Shown: piece by piece, positions 1 through 10,398 of the stretch
Numbering within the stretch: position 1 is the first letter of the stretch
Layout of the letters: each line of letters begins with the position of its first letter
Source of the DNA: Sphingosinicella sp942492965
GTDB taxonomy: Bacteria > Pseudomonadota > Alphaproteobacteria > Sphingomonadales > Sphingomonadaceae
NCBI GenBank assembly: GCA_942492965.1
Contig: OW818656.1
Span: forward strand, 2,914,001 to 2,978,000
Reading direction: 5' to 3'
Length of the DNA stretch: 64,000 nucleotides
The notes under the pieces: model-generated
Told to the model about the DNA's origin: nothing
The model's database searches: none
The model's input: the letters and a program-made list of their open reading frames with translations, nothing else
Made by a program: the position numbers and the translations under genes

Positions 1-3000
1 CCGACAGCGTATATCCTGTGGCGGTGATGCTCCACGTGCCCACGTTCTTGCTCGCGAACGTGCCCGATCCTGCGACGAATTCGACATCGTCGCTGCCGAC
101 CACGCCGCCCAGCGCGCCGCCGGAAAGGTCGGCGTCGGTATCCCCGTCATACGTCTTGCCCGCGGCGGTCACACCGGCGAGGGTGAGCGCTTTCCGCGTC
201 ACGGTGAGCGTGCCGGTGGAGGAGGGGGTGCCGAACGTATAGCCGGCGCTGCTTGCCAGCGTGCCGTTAGCAATGGTGATGCTATAGGGCGAACCGGCGA
301 CGTTCGCGGCCGCTGCGGTGCCTGCCGAACTCAGCGATGGGCCGCCTGACAGGCCGATCGTTGCGAGCGTCTCCTGCGTCCAGATATCGCCGTAGGCCGA
401 TGCATCGACGAGACCATCGAGCGCATAGTGCGTGCCGAGCACGAGCGTTGGCCACGAATAGGTGTCGCCGTAGACCTTTTCGTCCTCGAAATCCGTGCTC
501 GCCGTCAGCGTCGGGGCGAAGGCGAAGACGTAACGGTTTCCGGCTCCAACGGATGCGGGGGGGAGTGTTCCGATCGTCTGGCCCCAGATCGGCAGGCTGC
601 CGCTGGCGAGGCCCCCGAACACGCTGTCGTCGGGGTTCCCCAGATACAGGATCCAGCGGCCCGAACCGGCGTCCAAAGCAGCGCTTCCGGCAAGATTGTC
701 GAAGTCGAGGCCGTCGGTTCCGGCTTCGGCCTCGATCACGATCTCGCCGGTGCCGGATTGGATCACGGTTCCGGTTCCCGCGAGGCGGAGGCCGTCATTG
801 TCCGTGCCGGAGACAGCGCCGCCGCCTTCGGCGGTGATGCTGATGTTCGCGGCATCGCTCGAGAGCGCAAGCGCCCCGTCCAGAAGCACGCCGTGATTGT
901 TGGCGGATGTCCCCGCGCCGCCGCCCGTGCCGATGATCGCGATCGTGCCCGCATCGGGATCGCCCGATGTGGAGGCCACCGACGAATTCTGGATGATGGC
1001 GACGCCGATATTGTCGTCGTCTACCGTCGCATTGCCCGCCGTGCCGGTGATCGTGATCGCGCCAAGATTGCTCGCGATGTGCGAGCCGAGCGGCGTCGTC
1101 GCCGTATCGTGAACGAGGACACCGGATTTGCCGCCCCCGACAGCACCCGCGCCGCCGTGTCCTGCGATCTCGATCGCGCCGGTGCCGAGCGATTCGATCG
1201 TGCTGCCGTCGATATCCACGCCGATCGCGTCGAGCGTGCCGGTGCCTGCGCGCCCGAAGAGCGCAATGCCGCCGCCGCCTCCCGCCGCCGTCCGGATCAG
1301 CGCATCGAAGGCAAAGAGCCCGGCATTCCTGCGGCCATCCGGCCGGGCGAATGCGATTGCATCGTTGTTTGCCGCCACCGAGATCGCATCGAAGGCGGCA
1401 CCGTCACCCGCGTAGCTGTTCTCCAGCGTGGCTTCGAAAATGGTGATCTGGGTGCCCGCCGTGAGGGAGAGTGTCGCCTTGCCCGTTACGAGAAGATGCA
1501 CTCCGGATTTGACTTCGATCGCGGCGAGCTCGGATGTGAAGCTCTGCGCACCGCTCGTGGTCACGTCCTGCTCGATGGAGATCGCGCCAGAAGCATCAGT
1601 CGTGGTTACGGAAGCGCTGCCTGCGGTGATGCCGTCCACCCCGCCGAAACTGCCGATGCCGAGACCGGTCGCCGCGCCATGATTGAGCACGAGCGCGCCC
1701 GTCCCGATATCGGCGGCGAGGAAGCCGACAGCATTGTCCGTATGGTCCAGCGTGTAGTCGCTGTCGGTGCCCAGCAGCAGGAGCTGCTCCGCGGAGATCG
1801 CAGCCGTCTGCGTCGTTCCGCCTGCAATGTCGAGCGTCAGTCGGTTGAGCCCCACATTGATCCCGCCACCGATCGCAAGCGTGCTGCCGCCCACGATGCG
1901 CAGGTTGTCGTTGAAGCTCGCGAGGCCGGCACCGACGGTGATCGCCCCCGCATCCGCATTGCCGATGACGATTTCGGCGAAGCCGTTCGTGACCGTGCCG
2001 AGCGTCGCGGCGGAGATTTTGAGATCGCCCGCGCCGGTGCCGATCCCGATGCTGCGGCCGTCGGTTCGCGACTGGAAGGTCAGCCTGCCCGCGCCTGTGG
2101 TCGTGCCCGCGAAGGACACGGTGTCGGCGTTGATCGTGATGTCGCCCGTGTTCGCACCGCCGAGCGTGGACGTTGCGAGCGTGTTCACGTCCTTGCCGGC
2201 GCCGCCGCTAGTGGCGGTGCCTTCGATCGTGATGTCGCCGCCCGCCGTTGTCAGCACCTGGGCGCTGGCGCCGAGGCGCACGGCATCGCGCGTCGAGAGG
2301 GCCGCGGCGCCGGTGATCTCGATATTTCCGGATGCCGTTTGCACTTTCGCGCCGCTCTGACCGATCCACACGCCCTCGCCATCGCCGGTCGTGCGCGTGC
2401 CCTGGAGCGTAATGTCGCCGGTGCCGGTGGACTGGATCGTCGCGCTTGTGCCGCCGAGAATATAGAGCGCCGGGTAGTTGCCCGCAGCGCCTGCCGAAAG
2501 GGCGGTGACCTCGATATCGCCGTCCACCGAGGAAATGGCGCTGCCGCCGCCGATCAAGATGCCCGAATAGTTGGACAGGCTGTTCACCGCCTCGCCGGTG
2601 AGCGTGATGTCGCCGCTGCCCAGCGATTCGATCGTCGCGGTTGCCACCATCGCGATGCCGTGGCCGAGCGTGGTGCCGCCCCGGCCGGAAATGTCGATCG
2701 CACCTGCGCCGCCCGCCGCGGTCCTGACGACGGAACCTGCCGCAAAATCGATACCCGAAAGGCTGCCCGAATCGCCGGTGAGGCGCCGGTTGCCGCGCAG
2801 CACGATGGCGTCGAACGCGGTGAGATCGGTGCCCCAGGTGTTTTCGATCTTCGACGACGCGCCGAGGCTCACCTGCCGCGCGGCGTCCATGCTGAGCGTG
2901 GCGGCGCCCGACACCGTCAGCGTCGTGCTCGCGGCGAGCTTGATGTCGCGCTCGGACATGTAGTCCTGCGCGCCGGTCGTGGTGACCGCATTGTTGATCA

Positions 3001-6000
3001 GGATATCGCCGCCCGCGTTGGTGCTGGTCAGCGTCAGGCTCGCGGCGGTGATGCCGACCGTCGATCCTATCGTGCCGACGGTGAGGTTCGCCGCGGCGGC
3101 ATTGTTGAGCACGATATTGCCGGTGCCGGCGCTCGCCGCCAGTGTCGCGACCGCGTTGCCGGCGTGATCGAGCGTGTAGTCCGCGTCTGTGCCGAGCAGC
3201 AGCAGTTGTCCCGCCGTGATCGCCTCCGTCTGCGTCGCGCCTCCGGCGATGTCGAGCGTCAGGCGGTTGCTGCCGGTGCTCAGCGCGCCGCCGACAGTAA
3301 GCGTGTCGCTGCCGAGGAGGCGCAGATTGTCCGAGAACGCGGAAAGCCCCGCACCGACGGTGATCGCGCCCGCATCCGCATTGCCGATCACGATCTCGCT
3401 GAAACCGTTCTGAATATTCGCAAGCGACGCGGCGCTGATCGCGAGATCGCCGGTGCCGCCGCCAAGCCCGATGCTCCGTCCGTCGGTGCGGGGCTGGATG
3501 GTGAGGATGCCGCTTCCGGAAACCGTGCCCAGGAATGAAACCGTGTCTGCATTGATCGTGATATCGTTCGTGCCGGAAACGCCGAGCAATCCCCCGGAGG
3601 CGATCTCGAAATCCGGGTTGCCGCCTGCGGCGCTGGTCGCGTTGATGGTGATATCGCCCGCAGCCGTGCGAACGCTGGCGCTGCTCCCCGATATCCATAC
3701 GCCTGCGCCGGCGCCGGAAGCGGTGCCCTGCAGCGTGATGTCGCCGGTGCCGGTGGTGCGCACCTGCGATCCGTTGAATATATGCATCCCCGGCGCGGGG
3801 CCGGTTCCGGTCGATTCGCCGATGATCTCTATGTCGCCGTCCGTGCCGACGATCTCCGACGACTGGGTCAGGAACACGCCGTAAGCGGTTCCTCCCGTGC
3901 CGCCGCCACCGGTGCCGTTCAGCGTGATCGTCCCCGATCCCAGCGATTCGATCTTGGAAGCGCCGACCAGGTTGATGCCGCGCCCGTCAGTGGCGCCGCC
4001 GCGCGCCGAGAGATCGATCGCGCCCGCGCCGCCGGCGGCGGTGCGGATGACGGCGCCAGGATCCATCTGGATGCCCGCGAGCAAGCCCGTCGCGGCGACG
4101 GCGCGGCGGTTCACCTCGATGACGATGGCGTCGAACGACGTCAGGCCGCTGCTGTATGTGTTCTCGATCTTCGAGCCATCGTCGAGAAGAAGTTGCCGCG
4201 CAGCGTCGATACCGAGCGTTGCTGCGCCCGACACCGCGATCGTCGTGCTCACCGCAAGCTTCACGTCGCGTTCGGACGTATAGTCCTGCGCGCCGCTCGT
4301 GTTGATGTTGCCGCTCAGCAGGATGTCGCCCGCCGTGCTGGTGTTCGTCACGGTGAGCGCGCCCGCTGTGATCGCGCGCAGCGTGATGTCGCCGGCAGCG
4401 GTGTTGGTCTTCCCCGCGCCGTCGCGCAGGTCGATGGTGACGCTGCCGGTGCCCGCGGTGATCGTCGTGCCCCCGCCCATCGTGATGGCGGCTGTTCCGC
4501 TGTCGCGGTAGGCATCGACGACGCCGTTCGCCAGCGTATCGTTCCCGATCAGCGTCAGGTCGCCGTTGTCGGTGGTGATGTTTGCATTGAGGAGCACGCT
4601 GCGCCCGGCCTGCAGCGTCAGATCGCCGCCGTCGCCAAGCGCGTTGTCCACCGTCACCGCCGCGGAGACGGTGATGTCGTTCGAGGCCTGCAGCGTCAGG
4701 TTGGTGCCGGCGGCAAGCAGCGCGGCGAGCGACGTTGCCGAAATGTTGACGGTGGCATCCGGATGGTCGGCATAGGAAAACGCGCTCGGCCGTTCGGTCG
4801 AGAACAAATAGACGGCGCCGCTGTTGGAGATGGCGTTGCTTGCGCCGTCATCGCCGTTCGCGCCCGCCGCCAGCCGCAGGCCGTTCGCGCTGAGCGTCGC
4901 CGACACGCCGAAATTATCATCCACGTCGAGCACAATATTCGTGTCCCACGTGCCCGTGTAGCCCGCACCGATCGTGCTCTTGTGCGCCGCACCCGAAAAA
5001 CTCGTGTCGGTGAAGCTGAATAGGTAAACAGCGCCCGCGTTCTGCACTGCGTTGCTGAAACCATCGTCCAGATTGGCGCCCACGGCCAGATAATTGCCAT
5101 CGCCATTGAAAGCGACTGATCGGCCAAGCTGGTCGCCCGCTTCGAGCGGGATGAGATCGAGATTCTTTCCGCCGGAATAGCCCGCACCGATCCTCGCAGC
5201 GGAGGCACCGCCGCCAAAATCCGCATTGGTAAAGGTGAACAGATACACCGCGCCGGAGACACTCGCCGCGTTGCCCGCGCCGTCATCGCCCGAGGCGCCG
5301 ACGGCGAGCCGATCGCCGGCCGCGTTCAGCGCGACAGAAATGCCGAAATAGTCGCTGTCTTCAAGCGTCGGCATTCCGCTGACGCCGGCATATCCGTTCC
5401 CGATGGTACCGGCGTGAGACCCGCCGCCAAAATTCGTGTCGGTGAAGCGGAACAGGTAAACCGCGCCCGCATTTGTCGTGGCGTTGGTACTTCCATCATC
5501 GAGATAAGCACCCACCGCTAGCCGATCACCCGCCGCGTTCAGCGCGACGGCCGAACCCAGGGAGTCGCTGGAGCCAAGCGCAACATTAATGTCTCCGACG
5601 CCCACATAGCCCGTGCCGATGGTCCCTGACTGCACACCGTTGGAAAACGTGCTGTCAGTGAAACTGAACAAATGCACGGCACCCGAGCCCGCCACGCTGT
5701 TTGCAAAACCGTCATCCCCCAACGCGCCAACCGCCATGCGATTGCCGGTATCGTTCAGCGCGACGGAAAAGCCGAACCCGTCGCCCGATTCAAGCGACGC
5801 GAGATTGATATTCTTCCCGCCCGTATAACCCTTGCCGACAATGGCTTCGAGCGCGCCGTCTGAGAACTGGTCGTCGCTGAAGCTGAACAGATAGATGGCG
5901 CCGTAGGGCGTTGTCCCCCCCTCGGCACCATGATCCCCGAAAGCCCCAACCGCCAGCCGGTCGCCTGCGCCGTTTAGCGCCGCGGATATGCCGAATTGAT

Positions 6001-9000
6001 CCGCAGTGTCCGGTCCCGGATTGAGCGCGAGATCGCGGTTTCGTCCATAACCCTTGCCCAGAATGCCCGAGAGCTGGCCACCGCTGAAATCGCTGTCGGT
6101 AAAGCGTAACAAATAGACGGCGCCGGAACCTGCCGCCCGATTGTACGCGCCGCCATCCACGAACGCGCCGACGGCAAGCCTGTCGCCCGCGGCATTCAAC
6201 GCGACTGACAAGCCGAGCCGGTCATTTGCCTCCAGGTTGGATAAACCCAGATTCTTGCCGCCGGTGTAGCCGCTGCCGATCTGTGCGGAGACTGTGCCGC
6301 CGGAAAAGTTCCTGTCGGTAAAGCTGAAGAGGTATACCGCACCCGCATTCGCTGCGGCGTTGCCATTGCCGGCATCGCCAGATGCGCCCACTGCAAGCCG
6401 GTCGCCCGCGGCGTTCAGGGACACGCTCATTCCGAAGGAGTCGCCGGCATCCAGCGCCAGGGAAACATCGCCGCTGCCTGCATAGCCCTTGCCGATCGTG
6501 CCGACATGCGAAGCACCAGCGAAATCACCGTTGGTGAAGGAAAACAGATAGACTGCACCAGCATTGCTTGTCAGGTTGTCACTTGCATCGTCGATGATCG
6601 TGCCGACGGCGAGACGGTCTCCCGCCGCGTTTAGTGATACTGAAACGCCGATCTGGTCACCGGTCGCAAGTGCAACATTCAAATCATCGGGGCCGGCATA
6701 ACCGGCACCGATCGTACCCGTCAGGGACGTACTGCTTCCCAGCGAGAAAAGAAGTACGGCTCCTGAATCTGTGACAGAGTCGTTGAATCCGTCATCGCCG
6801 GTCACCCCGACGGCCATGCGATCGCCCGCGGCGTTCAGTGCGACTGCGCGGCTCAACCGGTCGCTATCGTCGAGGCCGGCGACGTTAAAATCGTTGGCGC
6901 CGCCTTCGCCCGAATATCCTTTTCCGATGATCCCGCTGACATTCCCGTTCGAGAAGTTCCCGTCACTGAAATCAACCAGGTAAACGGCACCCGCGTTTGT
7001 GGTGGTATCGTCGCTGCCGTCGTCGTTGAGGGCTCCGATCGCGAGCCGTGTTCCATTTGCGTTGAGTGCGACCGTCGATCCGAAATTGTCGTTAGCCTGA
7101 AGCCGTGCGATGTCGATATTCTTGCCGCCGCTATATCCCTTGCCGATGATCCCGGAGAGCGTGCCGCCCGAAAAATCACCGTCCGTGAAGCTGAACAGAT
7201 ACACGGCACCCGCGCCTGACGTGTCATTGAGTGCGCCGCTGTCTGCCAGCGCACCAATGGCGAGCCGGTCTCCTGCGGCGTTGAGCGCGACGGCATCGCC
7301 AAACCGGTCATTCGCCTGCAGGTTCGCAACATCAATGTCGGCTGTCCGCCAGGCATCCCGGCCGATCACGCCCGCCACCGCGCCGTCTGAAAAATTGCCG
7401 TCCGCGAACTGCATCAGATAGACGCCGCCCGCGCCGCTCAGGCTGTTGGTGCCGCCGTCGTCGCTGTAAGCGCCGACCGCCAGCCGGTCGCCCGCCGCAT
7501 TGAACGCGAGGCCGAAGCCGAACATGTCGCCGGCTTCCAGATCGGCGACGTTGGTGTTCTTGCCGCCGGTGTAGCCCTTGCCGATGATGCCTTCGTATGT
7601 GCCGCCGGAAAGATCGGTGTTCGCGAACGACAGCAGGTGCACGGCGCCCGTGTTGGACATGGTGTTCGTCACGGCGTTGTCGCCGAGCGCGGTTCCGGCA
7701 ACGCGCGTGCCGTCCGCATTCATCGCGACCGCGTAACCGAACATGTCGCCGCCGACGATCGCGGAGACGTCCGTATCTCCGGCATCCGTATAGCCCTTGC
7801 CGATGGTGCCGAGCTTGGTACCGCCGGAGAAGTTCGTGTCGGAAAAGCCGATGACGTGAATTGCCCCGGATTCCGCCGCCCTGTTGCCGAAGCCGTTGTC
7901 GCCGTGCGCCCCGATGGCGAGCCGGTCGCCCGCCGCGTTCAGCGCGACGGAGACGCCGAGATAGTCGCTGACGTCGAGCGCGAGATCGACATCGCCGGCC
8001 CCTGCATAGCCGTAGCCGACTGTTCCGCTGTGCGTGCCGCTGCCGAAATCCGTGTCTGCAAAACGGACGAGATAGGCGGCGCCCGATTTGTCGGCGCCGT
8101 TACCGAAGCCGTCGTCGTTCCACGCGCCGATCGCAAGCAGGTCGCCGTCGCCGTTCAGCGAGACCGAACGCCCGAAGCCGTCGTCGGCTTCAAGGGCGAT
8201 GGCAACGTCGCCCGCGCCGTTATAATCCTTGCCGATCGTTCCGACATGCGTACCGCCGCTGAAATTTCCGTCCGTGAAACGGAGCAGATAGGCAGCGCCC
8301 GAACCGCTTGCGTCGTCATTCTTCCCGTCGTCTCCGATCGCGCCGACCGCGAGCAGATCGCCCGTCGCATTCAGCGCGACAGACGTGCCGAATCCGTCGG
8401 CAGAGGTCAGTGCAGCGACGTCGATATTCTTGCCGCCCGTGTAGCCCTTGCCCACGATGCCGGTCAGCGTGCCGTTCGAGAAATCGCCGTCGCTGAAACT
8501 GAACAGATAGACAGCGCCCACATTGAGCGTGAGATTGTTCGCGCCGTCGTCTCCGCTCGCGCCGACCGCCATGCGCGTTCCGGCCGCATTGAGCGCAACC
8601 GACGATCCGAACGAATCGAATGTATCGAGCGCCGCCGCAACGGAATTTTCGAATTCATCGGGATTGCTGCTGTTCGCATAGACCGCACCGAGAACGGCGG
8701 CATATTGCCAGCTTTGGACATCGTCGACAGTGCCGATCACGATGTTCTTCGGATCGAGCAGCAGGTGCCCGCCCGACCCGGTCAGCACCCGGTCGAGCGC
8801 GGCCTGGCGAAGATCGCCCGCCGAAGAGATTTCCACCGATCCGCCACGCCCGCCGCGCGCATCGACCGATCCCAGGAACGTCGTGCGCGTGTCCGACCAG
8901 AACACCGCCGTGCCGCCGTCGCCGCGTGAAGACGAAACGTCGATCGCGGCGGCGTTGCCCACGAAGAGCGTATCCGCGCTCGGCAGGGCTTCGCGCCCGC

Positions 9001-10369
9001 CCCAGCGGCCGAGGAACGTTGAATGATAGGCCTGCGCCGGATCGGGCGTCTTCCCGCCCTGAAACGCGCCGCCGACGCGCACGAGCCCGCCCGCAAGCCG
9101 CCCGCGCGCGCTGATCTGCGTGGAGAGCAGCGAGACGCCGGCGCCGCTCAGATCGATCCTGCCGCCGCGCCCGTAGACGCCGTCGGCCAGATAGGTGCCC
9201 GACGTGGCAAGTCCGCCTTCCGTGACGACGCGGATCGCGCCGCCGTCGATGGCGCCCGAGGCATCGTTGAGGCTTGTCGCGGTTTCGATGATACGTCCCG
9301 CATTGAACCGGATCGTGCCGCCGTCGCCGAGGCGGCCGGTCGCCGCGACGGTTTCCGCGAGCGAGAGCAGGCCGTCGGCACTCACCGCGATTGCGCCGCC
9401 GTCCGTGCCGCTCGCGCTGATCAGCCCGCCGAGCGAAACGCTGCCGCCGCTGATCGCGATGGTACCGCCTGCCTGTTTGTCGCTGTCGGCGGTGATGCGT
9501 CCGTTCGCGGTGACGCTGCCCGAGCCCGAAAGCACGATGCTGCCGCCCTTGCGGCTGATGCCGTCTGCGCGCACGACCCCCGAGACGTTCACCGAAGCGT
9601 TGACGACATCGCGCGCGGCGGCCGCGCTCAGCAGCACCTTGCCGCCGCTCGCTTCGATGACGCCGCTGTGCTCGACAAGCGCGGCGGCGCCGTCGCCGAT
9701 CTTAGCCGCGACGATGCCGTCGGGCGCGAACGACACGAGCCCGTCGCCATAGAAATCGACCGTGAAGCCCGTGCCCGCGCCGAGCGCGACGCGGCCGAGA
9801 TTAGCGACGATCGTGCCGCTGTTGCGAACGCGCGGCGCGACGAGCGCGGCAAGCCCCGCGTCGCGCACGGTGATGCGGCCTTCGTTGACGACCGATGCGC
9901 CGGGCAGGCTGCCGCCGGAGAAATTCAGCGATCCCGTCGCCATGAACGCCTGCCGGTCGATGTCCGCGGTCGTCGCGACGAGCCCGCCCACGTCCACGGT
10001 CGCGTCCTTGCCGAAGGCGATGCCGTTCCGGTTGATGAGCACGACGCGCCCGTTCGCGGTGAGGTTCCCGAGGATCGAGGAAGGGTCCGCGCCCGTCACG
10101 CGGTTCACCGCGACCGATGTGCTGCCCGGCTGGATGAAGCGCGTGCTTTCGCCGGTGCCGATCGAGAAGCTGTTCCAGTCGAGGATCGCGCGGTCGCTTG
10201 TCTGCGTCACCGTCACATGGCCGGTGCCGTCTCCCGCGATCGATGCGCTCCCGGCGCTCACCGTGCCGCCGGAAGGGCCTGCGTGCGCGGTGCCCGCAAG
10301 CGCGAGTGCGGCAAGGCTGGTGCCCGCAAGAATGATGCGGCGCTTGTCGAATAGGGAACGGGGGATCAT
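1..10369 (-). CDS. Giant two-partner-secretion exoprotein (filamentous-haemagglutinin-type TpsA), C-terminus outside window
   Basis: Reading the minus strand from the ATG at 10369 gives one open frame to the left edge, at least 3456 residues. A signal peptide (about residues 1-30, MIPRSLFDKRRIILAG then an Ala/Leu core ending AHA) is followed by the TPS secretion domain with NSFSIG, GSTSVAVNRVTG and LINRNGIAFG motifs. Next come glycine- and serine-rich FHA-like repeats, then about 18 FG-GAP-like repeats (4800-8720), three long beta-rich cassettes (about 950-4350), and YDG/MBG-type repeats with GKTYDG near the left edge. The protein should be exported by Sec and secreted by the TpsB encoded at 10929-12635, to act as an adhesin or surface filament. 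A poor ribosome site (AAAGGCG) precedes the start. I checked the frame at several places and saw no break, but did not recompute every codon. Confidence 0.92.
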   Translation of the reverse strand, partial: MIPRSLFDKRRIILAGTSLAALALAGTAHAGPSGGTVSAGSASIAGDGTGHVTVTQTSDRAILDWNSFSIGTGESTRFIQPGSTSVAVNRVTGADPSSILGNLTANGRVVLINRNGIAFGKDATVDVGGLVATTADIDRQAFMATGSLNFSGGSLPGASVVNEGRITVRDAGLAALVAPRVRNSGTIVANLGRVALGAGTGFTVDFYGDGLVSFAPDGIVAAKIGDGAAALVEHSGVIEASGGKVLLSAAAARDVVNASVNVSGVVRADGISRKGGSIVLSGSGSVTANGRITADSDKQAGGTIAISGGSVSLGGLISASGTDGGAIAVSADGLLSLAETVAATGRLGDGGTIRFNAGRIIETATSLNDASGAIDGGAIRVVTEGGLATSGTYLADGVYGRGGRIDLSGAGVSLLSTQISARGRLAGGLVRVGGAFQGGKTPDPAQAYHSTFLGRWGGREALPSADTLFVGNAAAIDVSSSRGDGGTAVFWSDTRTTFLGSVDARGGRGGSVEISSAGDLRQAALDRVLTGSGGHLLLDPKNIVIGTVDDVQSWQYAAVLGAVYANSSNPDEFENSVAAALDTFDSFGSSVALNAAGTRMAVGASGDDGANNLTLNVGAVYLFSFSDGDFSNGTLTGIVGKGYTGGKNIDVAALTSADGFGTSVALNATGDLLAVGAIGDDGKNDDASGSGAAYLLRFTDGNFSGGTHVGTIGKDYNGAGDVAIALEADDGFGRSVSLNGDGDLLAIGAWNDDGFGNGADKSGAAYLVRFADTDFGSGTHSGTVGYGYAGAGDVDLALDVSDYLGVSVALNAAGDRLAIGAHGDNGFGNRAAESGAIHVIGFSDTNFSGGTKLGTIGKGYTDAGDTDVSAIVGGDMFGYAVAMNADGTRVAGTALGDNAVTNTMSNTGAVHLLSFANTDLSGGTYEGIIGKGYTGGKNTNVADLEAGDMFGFGLAFNAAGDRLAVGAYSDDGGTNSLSGAGGVYLMQFADGNFSDGAVAGVIGRDAWRTADIDVANLQANDRFGDAVALNAAGDRLAIGALADSGALNDTSGAGAVYLFSFTDGDFSGGTLSGIIGKGYSGGKNIDIARLQANDNFGSTVALNANGTRLAIGALNDDGSDDTTTNAGAVYLVDFSDGNFSNGNVSGIIGKGYSGEGGANDFNVAGLDDSDRLSRAVALNAAGDRMAVGVTGDDGFNDSVTDSGAVLLFSLGSSTSLTGTIGAGYAGPDDLNVALATGDQIGVSVSLNAAGDRLAVGTIIDDASDNLTSNAGAVYLFSFTNGDFAGASHVGTIGKGYAGSGDVSLALDAGDSFGMSVSLNAAGDRLAVGASGDAGNGNAAANAGAVYLFSFTDRNFSGGTVSAQIGSGYTGGKNLGLSNLEANDRLGLSVALNAAGDRLAVGAFVDGGAYNRAAGSGAVYLLRFTDSDFSGGQLSGILGKGYGRNRDLALNPGPDTADQFGISAALNGAGDRLAVGAFGDHGAEGGTTPYGAIYLFSFSDDQFSDGALEAIVGKGYTGGKNINLASLESGDGFGFSVALNDTGNRMAVGALGDDGFANSVAGSGAVHLFSFTDSTFSNGVQSGTIGTGYVGVGDINVALGSSDSLGSAVALNAAGDRLAVGAYLDDGSTNATTNAGAVYLFRFTDTNFGGGSHAGTIGNGYAGVSGMPTLEDSDYFGISVALNAAGDRLAVGASGDDGAGNAASVSGAVYLFTFTNADFGGGASAARIGAGYSGGKNLDLIPLEAGDQLGRSVAFNGDGNYLAVGANLDDGFSNAVQNAGAVYLFSFTDTSFSGAAHKSTIGAGYTGTWDTNIVLDVDDNFGVSATLSANGLRLAAGANGDDGASNAISNSGAVYLFSTERPSAFSYADHPDATVNISATSLAALLAAGTNLTLQASNDITVSAAVTVDNALGDGGDLTLQAGRSVLLNANITTDNGDLTLIGNDTLANGVVDAYRDSGTAAITMGGGTTITAGTGSVTIDLRDGAGKTNTAAGDITLRAITAGALTVTNTSTAGDILLSGNINTSGAQDYTSERDVKLAVSTTIAVSGAATLGIDAARQLLLDDGSKIENTYSSGLTSFDAIVIEVNRRAVAATGLLAGIQMDPGAVIRTAAGGAGAIDLSARGGATDGRGINLVGASKIESLGSGTITLNGTGGGGTGGTAYGVFLTQSSEIVGTDGDIEIIGESTGTGPAPGMHIFNGSQVRTTGTGDITLQGTASGAGAGVWISGSSASVRTAAGDITINATSAAGGNPDFEIASGGLLGVSGTNDITINADTVSFLGTVSGSGILTIQPRTDGRSIGLGGGTGDLAISAASLANIQNGFSEIVIGNADAGAITVGAGLSAFSDNLRLLGSDTLTVGGALSTGSNRLTLDIAGGATQTEAITAGQLLLLGTDADYTLDHAGNAVATLAASAGTGNIVLNNAAAANLTVGTIGSTVGITAASLTLTSTNAGGDILINNAVTTTGAQDYMSERDIKLAASTTLTVSGAATLSMDAARQVSLGASSKIENTWGTDLTAFDAIVLRGNRRLTGDSGSLSGIDFAAGSVVRTAAGGAGAIDISGRGGTTLGHGIAMVATATIESLGSGDITLTGEAVNSLSNYSGILIGGGSAISSVDGDIEVTALSAGAAGNYPALYILGGTSATIQSTGTGDITLQGTRTTGDGEGVWIGQSGAKVQTASGNIEITGAAALSTRDAVRLGASAQVLTTAGGDITIEGTATSGGAGKDVNTLATSTLGGANTGDITINADTVSFAGTTTGAGRLTFQSRTDGRSIGIGTGAGDLKISAATLGTVTNGFAEIVIGNADAGAITVGAGLASFNDNLRIVGGSTLAIGGGINVGLNRLTLDIAGGTTQTAAISAEQLLLLGTDSDYTLDHTDNAVGFLAADIGTGALVLNHGAATGLGIGSFGGVDGITAGSASVTTTDASGAISIEQDVTTSGAQSFTSELAAIEVKSGVHLLVTGKATLSLTAGTQITIFEATLENSYAGDGAAFDAISVAANNDAIAFARPDGRRNAGLFAFDALIRTAAGGGGGIALFGRAGTGTLDAIGVDIDGSTIESLGTGAIEIAGHGGAGAVGGGKSGVLVHDTATTPLGSHIASNLGAITITGTAGNATVDDDNIGVAIIQNSSVASTSGDPDAGTIAIIGTGGGAGTSANNHGVLLDGALALSSDAANISITAEGGGAVSGTDNDGLRLAGTGTVIQSGTGEIVIEAEAGTDGLDFDNLAGSAALDAGSGRWILYLGNPDDSVFGGLASGSLPIWGQTIGTLPPASVGAGNRYVFAFAPTLTASTDFEDEKVYGDTYSWPTLVLGTHYALDGLVDASAYGDIWTQETLATIGLSGGPSLSSAGTAAAANVAGSPYSITIANGTLASSAGYTFGTPSSTGTLTVTRKALTLAGVTAAGKTYDGDTDADLSGGALGGVVGSDDVEFVAGSGTFASKNVGTWSITATGYTLS
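950..4350 (-). repeat. Three long internal cassettes (~440-475 residues each) in the exoprotein
   Basis: The motif TSGAQ(D/S)(Y/F)(T/M)SE is encoded near 4285, 2965 and 1535. Each copy is followed by a segment containing KIEN, FDAI, RTAAGGAGAI and IESLG. Two copies then continue through DGRSIG, NGFxEIVIGNADAGAITVGAGL, LTLDIAGG and LLLGTDxDYTLDH. The period is about 1.3-1.4 kb. Such long-period duplications are typical of FHA-like proteins and extend the beta-helical shaft. The cassette edges are approximate. Confidence 0.75.
4800..8720 (-). repeat. About 18 tandem FG-GAP-like repeats inside the exoprotein
   Basis: The coding sequence repeats every ~217 bases (about 72 residues). A unit contains D..FG.SVALNAAGDRLAVGA, then a DDG acidic turn, then GAVYLFSFTD, FSGGT and GTIGKGY segments. 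I count 18 copies of the YLFSF-type core between about 4806 and 8503. FG-GAP-type repeats are known in beta-propellers of integrin alpha chains and some bacterial surface proteins. The acidic DDG turn would suit calcium binding, which is inference. Copies differ at nucleotide and residue level, so the array is old or diversifying, not freshly expanded. Confidence 0.85.
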
Positions 10370-10398
10370 CGGGAACGCCTTTTTTTGTTATTGGTCTT

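Noticed and set aside
428..3538. Long plus-strand open frame of 1036 codons
   Set aside because: It lies opposite the exoprotein gene. Its translation is Arg/Ala/Asp-rich without any domain, typical of the antisense of repetitive GC-rich coding DNA.
2208..3698. Minus-strand open frame of 496 codons rich in His and Arg
   Set aside because: It overlaps the exoprotein in another frame of the same strand; the real frame shows FHA-like repeats across the same bases.
4800..8720. Regular ~217-base repeats considered as a CRISPR array or satellite DNA
   Set aside because: The period is far too long for CRISPR, there are no identical short repeats with unique spacers, and the repeats keep one reading frame with protein-type substitution patterns.
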